A stretch of DNA of 64,000 nt from Bacteroidetes bacterium 2013_40CM_41_45 (GCA_002215675.1 NGFH01000004.1:248001-312000), one strand, 5' to 3'; positions 18,732 to 27,318 are shown, numbered from the stretch's first letter. Translations and numbers: made by a program. The notes: generated from the sequence alone by a model not told the origin.

Positions 18732-19220
18732 TTAAGAGCTTATTAAATTTTTATGCCAGCTTTTTTCAAAAGGAATTTCAAAGTCTGTTTCAAGCTCTGA
18801 TTTATTTTTTACCAGCGTGTTGAAAACGGTTGTTTCGCCTGTTATTGTTCCTGTCTGCACCAGCCGTTCAAATTCATTTCTATCCGCAACGGAAACTTCA
18901 CCCGTATTATTTCTATACGCAAACAGCATACGGTTAGTCAGGGATATTCCCAGTTCACCTTCCAGTTGCAGGATAAAATGAACTGATTTATCAATGGAGC
19001 ATCCGCTTGCCATGGCCTGCTTTTCATCAACCAGCATCAGCAAAAAAATACCGTAGCGGATTTCAAAGCATGCTTTCAGCTTAGCTCCGTGCGCGGTCCA
19101 TTCATCTAAAAATAAGTTTGCTTTCTCTTCGATGGAAATAACTTCATCTTCCGAAAGTTTGCGGCCGCATTGGTAAACCCAAACACGGGAATCAGAAGGC
19201 ATATCGTTGTAGCTGGTCAT
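18732..19220 (-). CDS. Conserved Bacteroidota small protein (often named ABC transporter ATPase)
   Basis: A 162-residue cytoplasmic protein. The block DSRVWVYQCGRKLSEDE, then EEWTAHGAKLKA-like sequence, FEIRYGIFLLMLVDE and ASGCSIDKSVHFI match a family that occurs across Bacteroidota and is frequently mislabelled as an ABC transporter ATPase. No Walker A motif is present, so the name is not supported. The cysteine in SGCSID is conserved in the family as I remember it. It is the last gene of the long minus-strand run, 6 bp after the CCG-domain iron-sulfur protein, and this linkage is also common in related genomes. The function is unknown. Confidence 0.88.
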   Translation of the reverse strand: MTSYNDMPSDSRVWVYQCGRKLSEDEVISIEEKANLFLDEWTAHGAKLKACFEIRYGIFLLMLVDEKQAMASGCSIDKSVHFILQLEGELGISLTNRMLFAYRNNTGEVSVADRNEFERLVQTGTITGETTVFNTLVKNKSELETDFEIPFEKSWHKNLISS

Positions 19221-19226
19221 AATATC

Positions 19227-20027
19227 TTAAAGGTCTAGTGCGTTTGCAATCAGCTCAGCCACATCCTGGACTTTTACTTCGGCTTCTTTATCGAAATGTT
19301 TTACTCCGTCTGTCATCATGGTCATGCAGAAGGGGCATCCGGTTGCAATCACATCGGGTTTCAGGGCCAGCGCTTCTTCGGTACGTTCTACATTCACTTC
19401 TTTGTTTCCGGGTTCAGCATCTTTAAACATCTGCGCTCCACCCGCACCGCAACAGAAACCACGCTGCCGCGAACGTTTCATCTCTGATAATTCACTGTCC
19501 AGTTTCTCTATTACACTTCTTGGCGCTTCATATACTCCGTTTCCTCTGCCGAGGTAACATGGGTCGTGAAACGTAATTTTTTTTCCTGAAAATTTTCCGC
19601 CTTCTACTTTAATTTTTCCTTCGTCAAGCAGTTGCTGAAGTAATTGTGTATGATGCATCACCTCATACTTTCCTCCTAAATCCGGGTACTCATTCTTCAG
19701 CGTATTGAAACAATGCGGGCAAGCAGTAACTATTTTTTTTATGCCGTAATTATTCAGGGTTTGAATATTCATAAACGCCTGCATCTGGAAAAGAAATTCA
19801 TTGCCGGCTCGCTTTGCAGGGTCCCCCGTGCAGGATTCTTCTGTTCCGAGCACTGCATATTTTATTCCTGCCCGATATAAAATTTTGACAAATGCTCTGG
19901 TTATTTTCTGCGCTCTCTCGTCAAAGCTTCCTGCGCAGCCCACCCAAAAGAGAATATCAGGCATTTCCCCTTTGGCGGCCATTTCAGCCATGGTGGGGAC
20001 GGTGATTTTATCCCTATTTATTTCCAT
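19227..20027 (-). CDS. CCG-domain (Fe-S)-binding protein, HdrB/LldE-like
   Basis: A 266-residue soluble protein with two cysteine-rich CCG-type domains, as in heterodisulfide reductase subunit B, GlpC and LldE. Seen: WVGCAGS and TACPHCFNTLKNEYPDL with HDPCYLGRGNGVYE for the first, and GFCCGAGGAQMF with ATGCPFCMTMM for the second. Such domains hold non-cubane or cubane iron-sulfur clusters and pass electrons to a partner enzyme. Its start overlaps the end of the membrane ferredoxin gene by 14 bp, so the two subunits are almost certainly made together as one electron-transfer complex. The electron donor and acceptor are not apparent from the neighbours. Confidence 0.94.
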   Translation of the reverse strand: MEINRDKITVPTMAEMAAKGEMPDILFWVGCAGSFDERAQKITRAFVKILYRAGIKYAVLGTEESCTGDPAKRAGNEFLFQMQAFMNIQTLNNYGIKKIVTACPHCFNTLKNEYPDLGGKYEVMHHTQLLQQLLDEGKIKVEGGKFSGKKITFHDPCYLGRGNGVYEAPRSVIEKLDSELSEMKRSRQRGFCCGAGGAQMFKDAEPGNKEVNVERTEEALALKPDVIATGCPFCMTMMTDGVKHFDKEAEVKVQDVAELIANALDL

Positions 20028-21321
20028 AATAAATTTCGCTTGCCCAGTTAAACCTGTCCTCCCTCGAAAATGCCCAAGGCGCTCCGTTATTTTCTATGTT
20101 CGAAAACATAACCGCAAGTCCTGATGGAACTTTAGATTCTTCCATCACCAGGTTTCTGCGCATGTCAACAATAAACGGAACATGGTCAATATCTACCGGG
20201 CATTCTTCAATGCATGCCATGCAGGTGGTGCATGCCCACAGTTCTTCTTCAGTAATATAATCAGAGCCGATTAATGATTTTCCGTCAGAAAAATTACTTC
20301 CACTCTTGATGATGCCGGGCGCTTTGTCTTTTGCCCTTCGCCTTAAATCAATAAAAAGTTTTCGTGGCGAAAGCAGCTTGCCAGTGATATTAGCAGGGCA
20401 AACGGCCGTGCATCTTCCGCATTCGGTGCACGTGTATGCATCGAGCATTGTTTTCCATGTAACATCTTCAATATCCTTTACTCCGAATCGCTGGGGCGGA
20501 GGAGTATCAGCACTTTGTTCAGATGGATTGAGCATGAGTTTAACTTCATGTGTAACCGACTCCATAGTATTCAACTTTGCGTAGGGTTCAAGGCGGGTAA
20601 AAAAAACATTCGGCACCGATGCAATAACATGAAAGTGTTTGGAGTAGGGGAGGAAATTGAGGAAAAAATAAATAATAGTGATATGAATCCACCAGTTTGT
20701 TTTTTCAAGCGTAGTAATCTGCTCTGGCCCCAGTGATGACAGGGCAGGAGTAAAATAAAAACTCACCGGAAAGGAACCGCTATAGTCATTGGAATCTGAA
20801 GTGACATAAGCTGTATTCATCCCTATAAGCGTTACCATCAGGATCAGGATTAGTGAAAGAATAAATGTAGCGTCTGTCCGTGATGAGGGTTTCATTTCAG
20901 GAGCAATAAAACGTTTCGGCTTAGTAAAATACCTGCGGCAAAGAAAAATTATGCATGATATGATAATAAGCAGCGCAAAAATGTCACTCGAAGCAGTTAC
21001 AAAAGAATAGAATGGGCCTAGAAATGATAACGATTTTTTATTGCCTGTGATTCCGTCCATCATCATCTCCACGGAGCCGATAGTGATGACTAAAAATCCC
21101 CACCATACAAAAGCGTGAAGGATACCTGCTAACGGGCGTTTCATCATTTTACTTTGCCCGAAGGCAACAAGGAGTGTGGTAACCGTACGCTCACCTATTT
21201 TATCGAAACGGAATTCTTTTTTGGTAAGCCGGAAAATTTTAGCGAGACGGAAAATAGTAAAACCGAAAAACCCGAAAGATATCAGCGTTAGAATAATAAA
21301 AGCGCTTTGCTGTAATGACAT
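20014..21321 (-). CDS. Membrane (4Fe-4S) oxidoreductase, HdrC/NarI-like fusion
   Basis: 435 residues. The N-terminal half is a NarI-like membrane domain with about five hydrophobic segments (near 5-27, 68-90, 108-126, 150-172, 210-230), which could exchange electrons with menaquinone. The C-terminal half is a bacterial ferredoxin pair, CTECGRCTAVCP and CTTCMACIEECP, about 70 residues apart. This layout, with the CCG-domain protein encoded next, resembles the membrane and cluster subunits of heterodisulfide-reductase-like complexes. In Bacteroidota this pair has no agreed function. It lies 50 bp after maf and reads in the same direction, so it is probably part of the long operon. Confidence 0.93.
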   Translation of the reverse strand: MSLQQSAFIILTLISFGFFGFTIFRLAKIFRLTKKEFRFDKIGERTVTTLLVAFGQSKMMKRPLAGILHAFVWWGFLVITIGSVEMMMDGITGNKKSLSFLGPFYSFVTASSDIFALLIIISCIIFLCRRYFTKPKRFIAPEMKPSSRTDATFILSLILILMVTLIGMNTAYVTSDSNDYSGSFPVSFYFTPALSSLGPEQITTLEKTNWWIHITIIYFFLNFLPYSKHFHVIASVPNVFFTRLEPYAKLNTMESVTHEVKLMLNPSEQSADTPPPQRFGVKDIEDVTWKTMLDAYTCTECGRCTAVCPANITGKLLSPRKLFIDLRRRAKDKAPGIIKSGSNFSDGKSLIGSDYITEEELWACTTCMACIEECPVDIDHVPFIVDMRRNLVMEESKVPSGLAVMFSNIENNGAPWAFSREDRFNWASEIYYGNK

Positions 21322-21371
21322 GCTGTAAAAGTAAATATGTTAACGGAATTCGTAATGCGATTTTATACAAG

Positions 21372-22049
21372 TTATGCTTGCACGTTTTTCAGTTCCTCAT
21401 ATACTTCCTTTATAGGAAGTCCCATCACATTAAAAAAACCGCCTTCAATTTTTTTTATAATGCCCACCCGAGGAATGCTCTGAGATTCATTCATGATTTG
21501 CACAATCAATTCGGTTTTATGAATGCTCTCTAAAAACTCTATTTCTTCCTCTGAACATGGATTCATTCCTTGAGGCAAGCATTCCTGTGCGCCATAAGCT
21601 CCCGCCTTATCAAGCGGATTAAAGTTTTCCACGTAATATTTTATTTCACCCGGGGAAAGGTCCCTGAAATGCACCATAGACGAGACGCAAAAAATATTTT
21701 TACTTGTATGGCTTGTCAGGCAAACTGCAGTAAACACTTCATGTGTTTTTCCCGACATTTCCCTAAGCATTTCAACGGCTTCCTGTATGTCTTTTGGTTT
21801 GCCCAGCATTTTATTATCAAGCCACACAATTGTATCTGCCGTAATTAAAAGCTCATCGCCCCTAATCTCTTTCATAAATGCTTCTCCCTTTTTCTCCGCA
21901 AGAAAAAGAGCAATATTTTTTCCTCTTAAGTATTCCGGATATGTTTCGTCCACTTCTTTAATTCTGATTTCAAAATCAAAGCCGAGTGCGCGCAGCAGCG
22001 TCTGTCTTCTTGGAGAAGCCGAGCCCAGTATGAGTTTTCTTTTGGTCAC
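21372..22049 (-). CDS. maf: Maf-like nucleotide pyrophosphatase
   Basis: Maf enzymes hydrolyse non-canonical or excess nucleoside triphosphates (dTTP, UTP or modified pyrimidines) to the monophosphate. Signatures: LILGSASPRRQTLLRALG at the N-terminus, EVDETYPEYLRG, ITADTIVWLDNKMLGKPKD, SGKTHEVFTAV, DKAGAYGAQE and GGFFNVMGLPI. At 225 residues it is about 30 longer than the usual 190-200; the extra sequence is a charged stretch (GMNPCSEEEIEFLESI and following) between AYGAQE and the final FNVMGLP. The start is GTG at 22049, 3 bp after the prenyltransferase stop. Confidence 0.94.
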   Translation of the reverse strand: MTKRKLILGSASPRRQTLLRALGFDFEIRIKEVDETYPEYLRGKNIALFLAEKKGEAFMKEIRGDELLITADTIVWLDNKMLGKPKDIQEAVEMLREMSGKTHEVFTAVCLTSHTSKNIFCVSSMVHFRDLSPGEIKYYVENFNPLDKAGAYGAQECLPQGMNPCSEEEIEFLESIHKTELIVQIMNESQSIPRVGIIKKIEGGFFNVMGLPIKEVYEELKNVQA

Positions 22050-22052
22050 AAA

Positions 22053-22985
22053 TCAGGTGAGGAGGAAATAATACAGAGGAAGTATGGTAAGAATTCCAAG
22101 CAGCATTACTATTTTCAGTAGCGCGCTAAGCAATGAAAAGTCTTTTTTTTCTTTTGCCCTCAGGGTGAGTCCCAGAAGCAGGAAGAACGGCAATTCGAAT
22201 TCCGAAAATATTTTCCAGAAGTTGAAGTATTGGTAGCTGTAAAAGAAATCATATAAAATTTTGCCTGCCAGCGTTGCAGTAAGAATTATCAGTACCGATA
22301 TAATGACTTTAGATGTGGAAATACCCAATACAACCGGGATAGTTTTTCTGCCGGAAATTTTATCACCCTCCACGTCTTCCGCATCCTTCACAATTTCACG
22401 TATCAAAGAAATCATGAATGCAAATCCGGCATAAATATAAATGTAACTGAAGTTCGGATAAAAGGACGGCTCATAGAGGCCCACTATGAGAGGAACAAAT
22501 GCAGACAATAAAGCAACGGTAAGATTACCTGCCAGTATGATTTTTTTTAACACTCCCGAATAAAGAGCCAGCAACGCTACGCTTGTTGCTTGCACAAACC
22601 CCAGCCAGAAATTCAGAATGGAATCGGCAAGAAAAAATGCTATGACAATTGAAATGGCGCTTAGGATAATGAAAGTATTTATAGCCGCGGCTCGCGAGAT
22701 GCCGGCAGCAAAGCTTTTTTTCTGCGGCCTGTTTACGCGGTCTATACCGGCATCAAGGTTATCGTTTAGAATATACCCTGCGGCTGCAATAAGAATTGTT
22801 GAAAGAACGAGAAGAAAAAAATATTCTTCCGACATGTTCAGGGGAAACAACCCCGTATAATTTTTCTCTACTTCATACGCAGGCAGAATTAAATAATGAC
22901 GAATAAGATATTGCGTAAAAACAATGATGAAAAGATTGACCGGTCGGATGGATTGTATGAATGACAAAAGCTTTTTCACCGGCAT
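22053..22985 (-). CDS. UbiA-family prenyltransferase
   Basis: A 310-residue membrane enzyme with eight or nine hydrophobic segments. The first aspartate-rich motif is NDNLDAGIDRVNRP (NDxxDxxxD) near residue 73 and the second is DAEDVEGDKISGRKTIP near 190. Together these bind the polyprenyl diphosphate and magnesium. UbiA enzymes attach prenyl chains to quinone, heme or glycerol-phosphate acceptors. The sequence resembles the Bacteroidota group often annotated as geranylgeranylglycerol-phosphate geranylgeranyltransferase, but the acceptor cannot be settled here. It lies between kdsC and maf, 34 bp after the former, in the same operon. Confidence 0.93.
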   Translation of the reverse strand: MPVKKLLSFIQSIRPVNLFIIVFTQYLIRHYLILPAYEVEKNYTGLFPLNMSEEYFFLLVLSTILIAAAGYILNDNLDAGIDRVNRPQKKSFAAGISRAAAINTFIILSAISIVIAFFLADSILNFWLGFVQATSVALLALYSGVLKKIILAGNLTVALLSAFVPLIVGLYEPSFYPNFSYIYIYAGFAFMISLIREIVKDAEDVEGDKISGRKTIPVVLGISTSKVIISVLIILTATLAGKILYDFFYSYQYFNFWKIFSEFELPFFLLLGLTLRAKEKKDFSLLSALLKIVMLLGILTILPLYYFLLT

Positions 22986-23019
22986 TCAGCTTAGGCGCAG
23001 CTAACAAATTGTAAATTTA

Positions 23020-23520
23020 TTATTGCCACTTTCCCTGGACTTTCAGCGCCTGCTCAATAATATCGCGGACGCATCCCTCGCCTCCGCGAATGGGAGAAAT
23101 GTAATGACAGATTTTTTTTATTTCCTCAGCGGCATCGTTCGGACAGGCAGCCAGGCCGCAGGTTTTCATTGCCTGCAAATCGGGTATGTCATCACCGATG
23201 TAGAGAATTTCTTCTTTTTTTAAATCGTGCTCAGCCATATAATCAATCAATGCATTGAGCTTATCATCGCAGTTCATTTCAATGTCCCGCACACCAAGCC
23301 CTTTGAGCCGCGAACGGACCTCTTCAGACTTCCCTCCGGATAAAATCAAAACCTTATAACCCGACTTTAAGGCGTGCTGCACGGCATATCCGTCACGAAT
23401 GTGCATCACTCTTGCCTGTTCACCGCCCGGAACAAGAATCAGCTTACCGTTGGTAAGCACTCCGTCAACATCTAAAATAAAGCAGCTTATTTTTACGAGC
23501 TTCTCTTTATAACTTTCCAC
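23020..23520 (-). CDS. kdsC: 3-deoxy-D-manno-octulosonate 8-phosphate phosphatase (HAD-IIIA)
   Basis: Removes the phosphate from KDO-8-phosphate in the synthesis of the LPS inner-core sugar KDO. The 166-residue product has the C0-type HAD layout without a cap domain: FILDVDGVLTNGKL near 14-27, the HIRDGYAVQHALKSGYKVLILSGG segment with the SGG of motif II, and IGDDIPDLQAM for motif IV. The start is GTG at 23520. The gene partners functionally with waaA at 40.8 kb and lptD at 30.7 kb. It follows the DUF2520 gene with only 33 bp between, most of it a heptad repeat. Confidence 0.94.
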   Translation of the reverse strand: MESYKEKLVKISCFILDVDGVLTNGKLILVPGGEQARVMHIRDGYAVQHALKSGYKVLILSGGKSEEVRSRLKGLGVRDIEMNCDDKLNALIDYMAEHDLKKEEILYIGDDIPDLQAMKTCGLAACPNDAAEEIKKICHYISPIRGGEGCVRDIIEQALKVQGKWQ

Positions 23521-23522
23521 GA

Positions 23523-23563
23523 TACGAATAACGAATTTGTACGAATATACGAATTACGAATTA
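23523..23563. repeat. Heptad-type array (TACGAAT words)
   Basis: A run of TACGAAT/AACGAAT words, mostly 7-8 nt apart, fills the gap between the DUF2520 and kdsC genes. Read on the minus strand it supplies the last residues (His-Asn-Ser) and the TAA stop of the DUF2520 protein. The array has only one arm. It resembles, in style but not in word, the arrays at 26806, 28851 and 38714. Confidence 0.7.
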
Positions 23564-24324
23564 TGGACATTTTTCCTGATGCCGGAGCTTATCAACTCGT
23601 AAATAGTTTTTAATTCCGGGTCATCTTTCAGAATTTCGAGATGAGCTTTAAGGATTTCCTCATCACCCCTTTTTGCAGGGCCCGTCTGCACTTCAGAGGG
23701 GGAGCGATGCATAACATTTTCTGCAGTTGACTTGATTAACGGACGCAATAAACCGAACGAAATATTTTCCTTTTTAAGAATTTTTTCAGCAAGAGAATAC
23801 AAATGGTTGCTGAAATTATTGGCAAACACAGCAGCAACGTGAAGAACCTTTCGCCTTTGTGATAAAATGATATGAACATCCCCATCGATGGAATATGCGA
23901 GCTCTTTAATTTTTTTTAATGTCTCATCATCAGATGCTTCAATGCATATGGGAAACGGCTCTGTTGGCAGCGAAATATTTTTATTCAGAGTTTGAAGAGG
24001 ATAGAATACACCGTAATTTAAAGAAACATTTTTTAAAACATTTATCTCGTGAAATCCTGAGGTATGCATTACAATTTTATCCTTGACCCTGAATTTTTCA
24101 GAAAAAGATTTAAGAGCGTCATCGTTGATAGCGATAAGGTAAAAATCCGAGTCCGGGCTTATCTCTTCAATGGCCGAACAGGGGGTTGCCTGCACGCGTT
24201 CTGCAAGCTCATTCGCAAGTAAAATATGCGGGCTATAAACCTGTGCAATGTTGTATCCTTTGCTTTTAAACGCAATTGCAAAATAGGTTGCAACATTTCC
24301 TGAACCGATAATGGTGATTTTCAT
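23554..24324 (-). CDS. Rossmann-like and DUF2520 domain protein
   Basis: About 256 residues in two domains. The N-terminal Rossmann-like NAD(P)-binding part starts MKITIIGSGNVATYFAIAF with the GxGxxA fingerprint. The C-terminal DUF2520 all-helical domain holds HVAAVFANNFSNHLYSLAEKIL and the conserved SPSEVQTGPAKRGDEE block. The fold resembles pyrroline-5-carboxylate reductase and NADP-dependent 6-phosphogluconate dehydrogenase relatives, but no substrate is established. The ATG at 24324 is used; a GTG directly before it, abutting the ccmF stop, is also possible. The final few codons lie in a TACGAAT repeat. Confidence 0.92.
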   Translation of the reverse strand: MKITIIGSGNVATYFAIAFKSKGYNIAQVYSPHILLANELAERVQATPCSAIEEISPDSDFYLIAINDDALKSFSEKFRVKDKIVMHTSGFHEINVLKNVSLNYGVFYPLQTLNKNISLPTEPFPICIEASDDETLKKIKELAYSIDGDVHIILSQRRKVLHVAAVFANNFSNHLYSLAEKILKKENISFGLLRPLIKSTAENVMHRSPSEVQTGPAKRGDEEILKAHLEILKDDPELKTIYELISSGIRKNVHNS

Positions 24325-24327
24325 CAC

Positions 24328-26775
24328 TTAGTTATTTAAAGTTTTTTCTCCTTTCAATTTTCGAATTCTCTTTCGTATGGTGAGCAGCATGCCAAAGATA
24401 AATATAAGACATCCTGTCCATAAAATATTAATACCCGGGAAAATAATTGCTTTCATGATGATAAATTCTTTCTTATTCGATTTTTTTTCACTCACTACGA
24501 TTTCCATTTTTTCTTTTTCAGGGTCAATCCGGGTGAAGCCGAATTTCAAACCAAGCGTATCAAGTGTTGCATCTTTAGAAAACGAAACCATGTCTTTAAT
24601 CACAAACACCGGCTCGGCCTGGTAATGGTTGAAACCTATATCGGTAATGCTAAGCTGCGCACCTACAGCGAGATCTTTTTCGCCCAAGCCCAGTGACGCT
24701 TTGTCCATATTTTTATTGAGCCGTGTAAGTACAATTAAACTGTTGCTTGCTGTAATTGTATCGCCAACGCCTATCACGTGAGTTGACGGCTTCCCATATT
24801 CATCTTCTTTACCTGCAGCAGGATTGTTATTTAAATCATCCAGCGCCGCATACGTGATATGTGTGTAAATATCCCTCGACAAAAAACGTTTTGTTGATGG
24901 TTCTGAAACATTTCCCATTCTTTCATTGAGCTGAACCACCGGGTGCAATTCAAATTGCTTTTCTTTTTTTCCTGTTGCGGGATTCTCCTTAAAGTATTCA
25001 ATCGTATAGGTCAGGTTCACTCCTGCTCGCGATTTGCCTTTGTAACAAACAAAATATTCTCCCATAGGAAGCGTATCGCTGTGAAGCTCTATCAATATAT
25101 TTTCGCGATTGGGAAAATCCTTACCGAGGTTAACCCCCTTTACATTTTGAGAGATAATTTGCTTTTGAGAATTTGAAATCAGTGCACCCATAAGAATGAG
25201 CCCGATACCGATATGCGCGGTTGAAGCGCCCGCTTTCTGTACATTTCCTTTCAGCACGCGGAAAAGATAATCGGCATTGGCGGTAATGGCGAATATGGTT
25301 GCAAAAAGCATGACTACATAATACACGTTTATTGCCCTCATAAAAAGTGTACCTACTGCGGCTGCAACAATAGAAATCACCAGCGAGGGAATAATTTTTT
25401 TATAGAAATCATTCATGCCGGTCTTTTTAAATTTCAGGAACTGCCCCACGGCAATCAGAGTAGAGATAATAATGGCAAGCGGAATCTGCCATGCATTATA
25501 ATGTGAAATATTTTCTGCTGGCGGTGCAAGCTTTGCAGAAAAAATTTTATTTATGACAGGAATGGAAGTAGTAAACGTGATTTGCAGCGAGCTGATGACA
25601 AGCACCAGCGCCCCGATGTACATCCAGAATTCGCGCGATGTGATGCTGTCGTCTTCGCGGGGAGAAATTATTTTTTTACGCTCGCGGATGAGAAGAAACC
25701 CCGCAAGCAAAACAAAAAATGCCATGTAAATAACCAACTGGCCCGACATGCCCAGGTCGGTAAAGGCATGAACAGAAGTATCGCCCAGGATTCCGCTTCG
25801 CGTGAGAAACGTGGAGTAAAGCACCAGCAGAAAAGTCATTATAGTGAGAAAGAAAACCGAGAATAGCGAATGCCCTTTGTGATTGTAAATTATCATGACA
25901 TGCGCTGCAGCCACCAGTGTAATCCAGGGAACGAGCGAAGCATTTTCTACCGGGTCCCATGCCCAGAAGCCCCCAAAGCTTAGCGATTCATAAGCCCATG
26001 CAGCGCCCATCAGTATTCCTGTTCCCAAAACCATTACTGAAAAAAATGTCCACGGCATAGAGGGTTTTATCCATTCAGTAGTTTTCCTGGTTATCAATCC
26101 ACCAAGTGCATACGCGAACGGAACCACCGTTGAGGCAAAACCAAGAAACAATATCGGTGGGTGGATTACCATCCAGTAATTCTGCAACAGTGGATTCAAT
26201 CCCCGCCCGTCATTGATTTTAGAGAGATAATCGGGCAGGGCGACAAACGGAAGACTGGCAAAATCAGGATGCTCGCGCAGGAGAATAAAAGGGTTTGTTC
26301 CTATTTTGTAATCAAAAACATATACACCCAATATCATGGAGCACAGGAATACCTGCACCGACATGATGATCGCCATTACTGGGGTACCCCACGTATTTTG
26401 TTTCCGGATGAGAAAGAAAGATATGATGATATCCCAGAAAATCCAGAGAAGAAAACTTCCTTCCTGCCCCTCCCAGAAACAGGCAAGGATGTAGCGCATG
26501 GGCATGATGGTATTGGAATGCTGCCATACATAATAGTATTCGAAGTAATGATTGAAGATGAGATAAAACATGATTCCGACAACAGAAAAAATCGAAACGG
26601 CATGAATGAAAAAAGCAATTTTGCCTGTGCGTTGCCAGCGCGCTTCTCCGGGGTTTTTTATCCCGATAAAATATGAAATGCAACTCAGCAGCGCACCAGT
26701 AAATGCAAGAACTATAAATAAGTTTCCGGCCTTGCCCCATGCAAGATGTTCGCCTAAGTATTGAATGTTGTTCAT
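24328..26775 (-). CDS. ccmF: Cytochrome c heme lyase CcmF/CcsA family protein
   Basis: An 815-residue polytopic membrane protein of the heme handling protein superfamily. The tryptophan-rich WWD signature appears as GGFWAWDPVENASLVPW, with external histidines in the flanking segments, and about 15 hydrophobic segments cover the protein. The C-terminal third has a large periplasmic domain as in CcmF, ending with one more membrane segment. CcmF takes heme from CcmE and attaches it to apocytochrome c. The neighbouring ccmE 116 bp upstream supports this role. Other ccm genes (ccmABCD, ccmH) are not in the window. The gap to ccmE is filled by a 70-bp heptad repeat. Confidence 0.93.
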   Translation of the reverse strand: MNNIQYLGEHLAWGKAGNLFIVLAFTGALLSCISYFIGIKNPGEARWQRTGKIAFFIHAVSIFSVVGIMFYLIFNHYFEYYYVWQHSNTIMPMRYILACFWEGQEGSFLLWIFWDIIISFFLIRKQNTWGTPVMAIIMSVQVFLCSMILGVYVFDYKIGTNPFILLREHPDFASLPFVALPDYLSKINDGRGLNPLLQNYWMVIHPPILFLGFASTVVPFAYALGGLITRKTTEWIKPSMPWTFFSVMVLGTGILMGAAWAYESLSFGGFWAWDPVENASLVPWITLVAAAHVMIIYNHKGHSLFSVFFLTIMTFLLVLYSTFLTRSGILGDTSVHAFTDLGMSGQLVIYMAFFVLLAGFLLIRERKKIISPREDDSITSREFWMYIGALVLVISSLQITFTTSIPVINKIFSAKLAPPAENISHYNAWQIPLAIIISTLIAVGQFLKFKKTGMNDFYKKIIPSLVISIVAAAVGTLFMRAINVYYVVMLFATIFAITANADYLFRVLKGNVQKAGASTAHIGIGLILMGALISNSQKQIISQNVKGVNLGKDFPNRENILIELHSDTLPMGEYFVCYKGKSRAGVNLTYTIEYFKENPATGKKEKQFELHPVVQLNERMGNVSEPSTKRFLSRDIYTHITYAALDDLNNNPAAGKEDEYGKPSTHVIGVGDTITASNSLIVLTRLNKNMDKASLGLGEKDLAVGAQLSITDIGFNHYQAEPVFVIKDMVSFSKDATLDTLGLKFGFTRIDPEKEKMEIVVSEKKSNKKEFIIMKAIIFPGINILWTGCLIFIFGMLLTIRKRIRKLKGEKTLNN

Positions 26776-26805
26776 TGCAGCAAAACCGTTGCGAAGCTAA
26801 TTAAT

Positions 26806-26875
26806 GGATTTCGGATTGCGGATTTTAAATTGCGAATTATTGGTAATCCGAAATTTTTAATCTGAAATTCGCAAT
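26806..26875. repeat. 70-bp inverted heptad array between ccmE and ccmF
   Basis: The 70 bases divide exactly into ten heptamers. The first three have the form GGATTnn, then come AAATTGC, GAATTAT and TGGTAAT, and the last four all end in AAT and repeat the words in the inverse sense (CCGAAAT, TTTTAAT, CTGAAAT, TCGCAAT). ATTGCGAATT near the middle is the inverse of AATTCGCAAT at the right end. No coding sequence lies in it. Confidence 0.8.
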
Positions 26876-26890
26876 AGTTAAATAAAGGTA

Positions 26891-27292
26891 TTAACTGGGC
26901 TTAATCGCCTTCGCAGCGTCCTGCGGGTTGTTGTATTTGGATGGGCATTTCATCAAAATGCTTGAAGCGTGAAACGCATCGCCATTCATTTTGCCAATGA
27001 CTACAATCTGCTCGCTTTTTTCAAAGTCCTGGGGAGGGGCGGCATTAAGCAACACCTTTCTTTCAGCGCCCTCACTGTCCTTCATATAAAAAGTAAAAAG
27101 GTTTGGATTAATATGCGGGTCGTAAATTCTTTCCTTGTCATGGTTCAGTTTGCCGGCTACATGAAACACCTTTCCCTCCTTGGATTGAGCCACAGAAAAC
27201 GTTGCATACGTGCTCGATTCGGCAACCGTGGTAAGTATGGCTGCCACAGCCGCAGCAATTACAATAAGTGCAACAATATGTGATTTTTTCAT
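26891..27292 (-). CDS. ccmE: Cytochrome c maturation protein CcmE, Cys-type (CxxxY)
   Basis: A 133-residue periplasmic heme chaperone with one N-terminal membrane anchor (about 5-23) and an OB-fold body. In most CcmE proteins heme is held covalently by the histidine of an HxxxY motif. Here the motif reads CPSKY, Cys116 and Tyr120, within LMKCPSKYNN. Cys-type CcmE is known from Desulfovibrio and archaea and is linked to a different ccm gene set. The codon is clearly TGC, not a histidine codon. It is followed by ccmF in the same direction and has its own promoter word upstream, so the pair likely forms a short unit inside the longer run. Confidence 0.93.
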   Translation of the reverse strand: MKKSHIVALIVIAAAVAAILTTVAESSTYATFSVAQSKEGKVFHVAGKLNHDKERIYDPHINPNLFTFYMKDSEGAERKVLLNAAPPQDFEKSEQIVVIGKMNGDAFHASSILMKCPSKYNNPQDAAKAIKPS

Positions 27293-27318
27293 TCCTGAAA
27301 ACGGTGAATTTTAAAGGG

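Noticed and set aside
18732-19220. Naming the 162-residue protein an ABC transporter ATPase
   Set aside because: The family name is common in databases but there is no Walker A, Walker B or ABC signature in the sequence.
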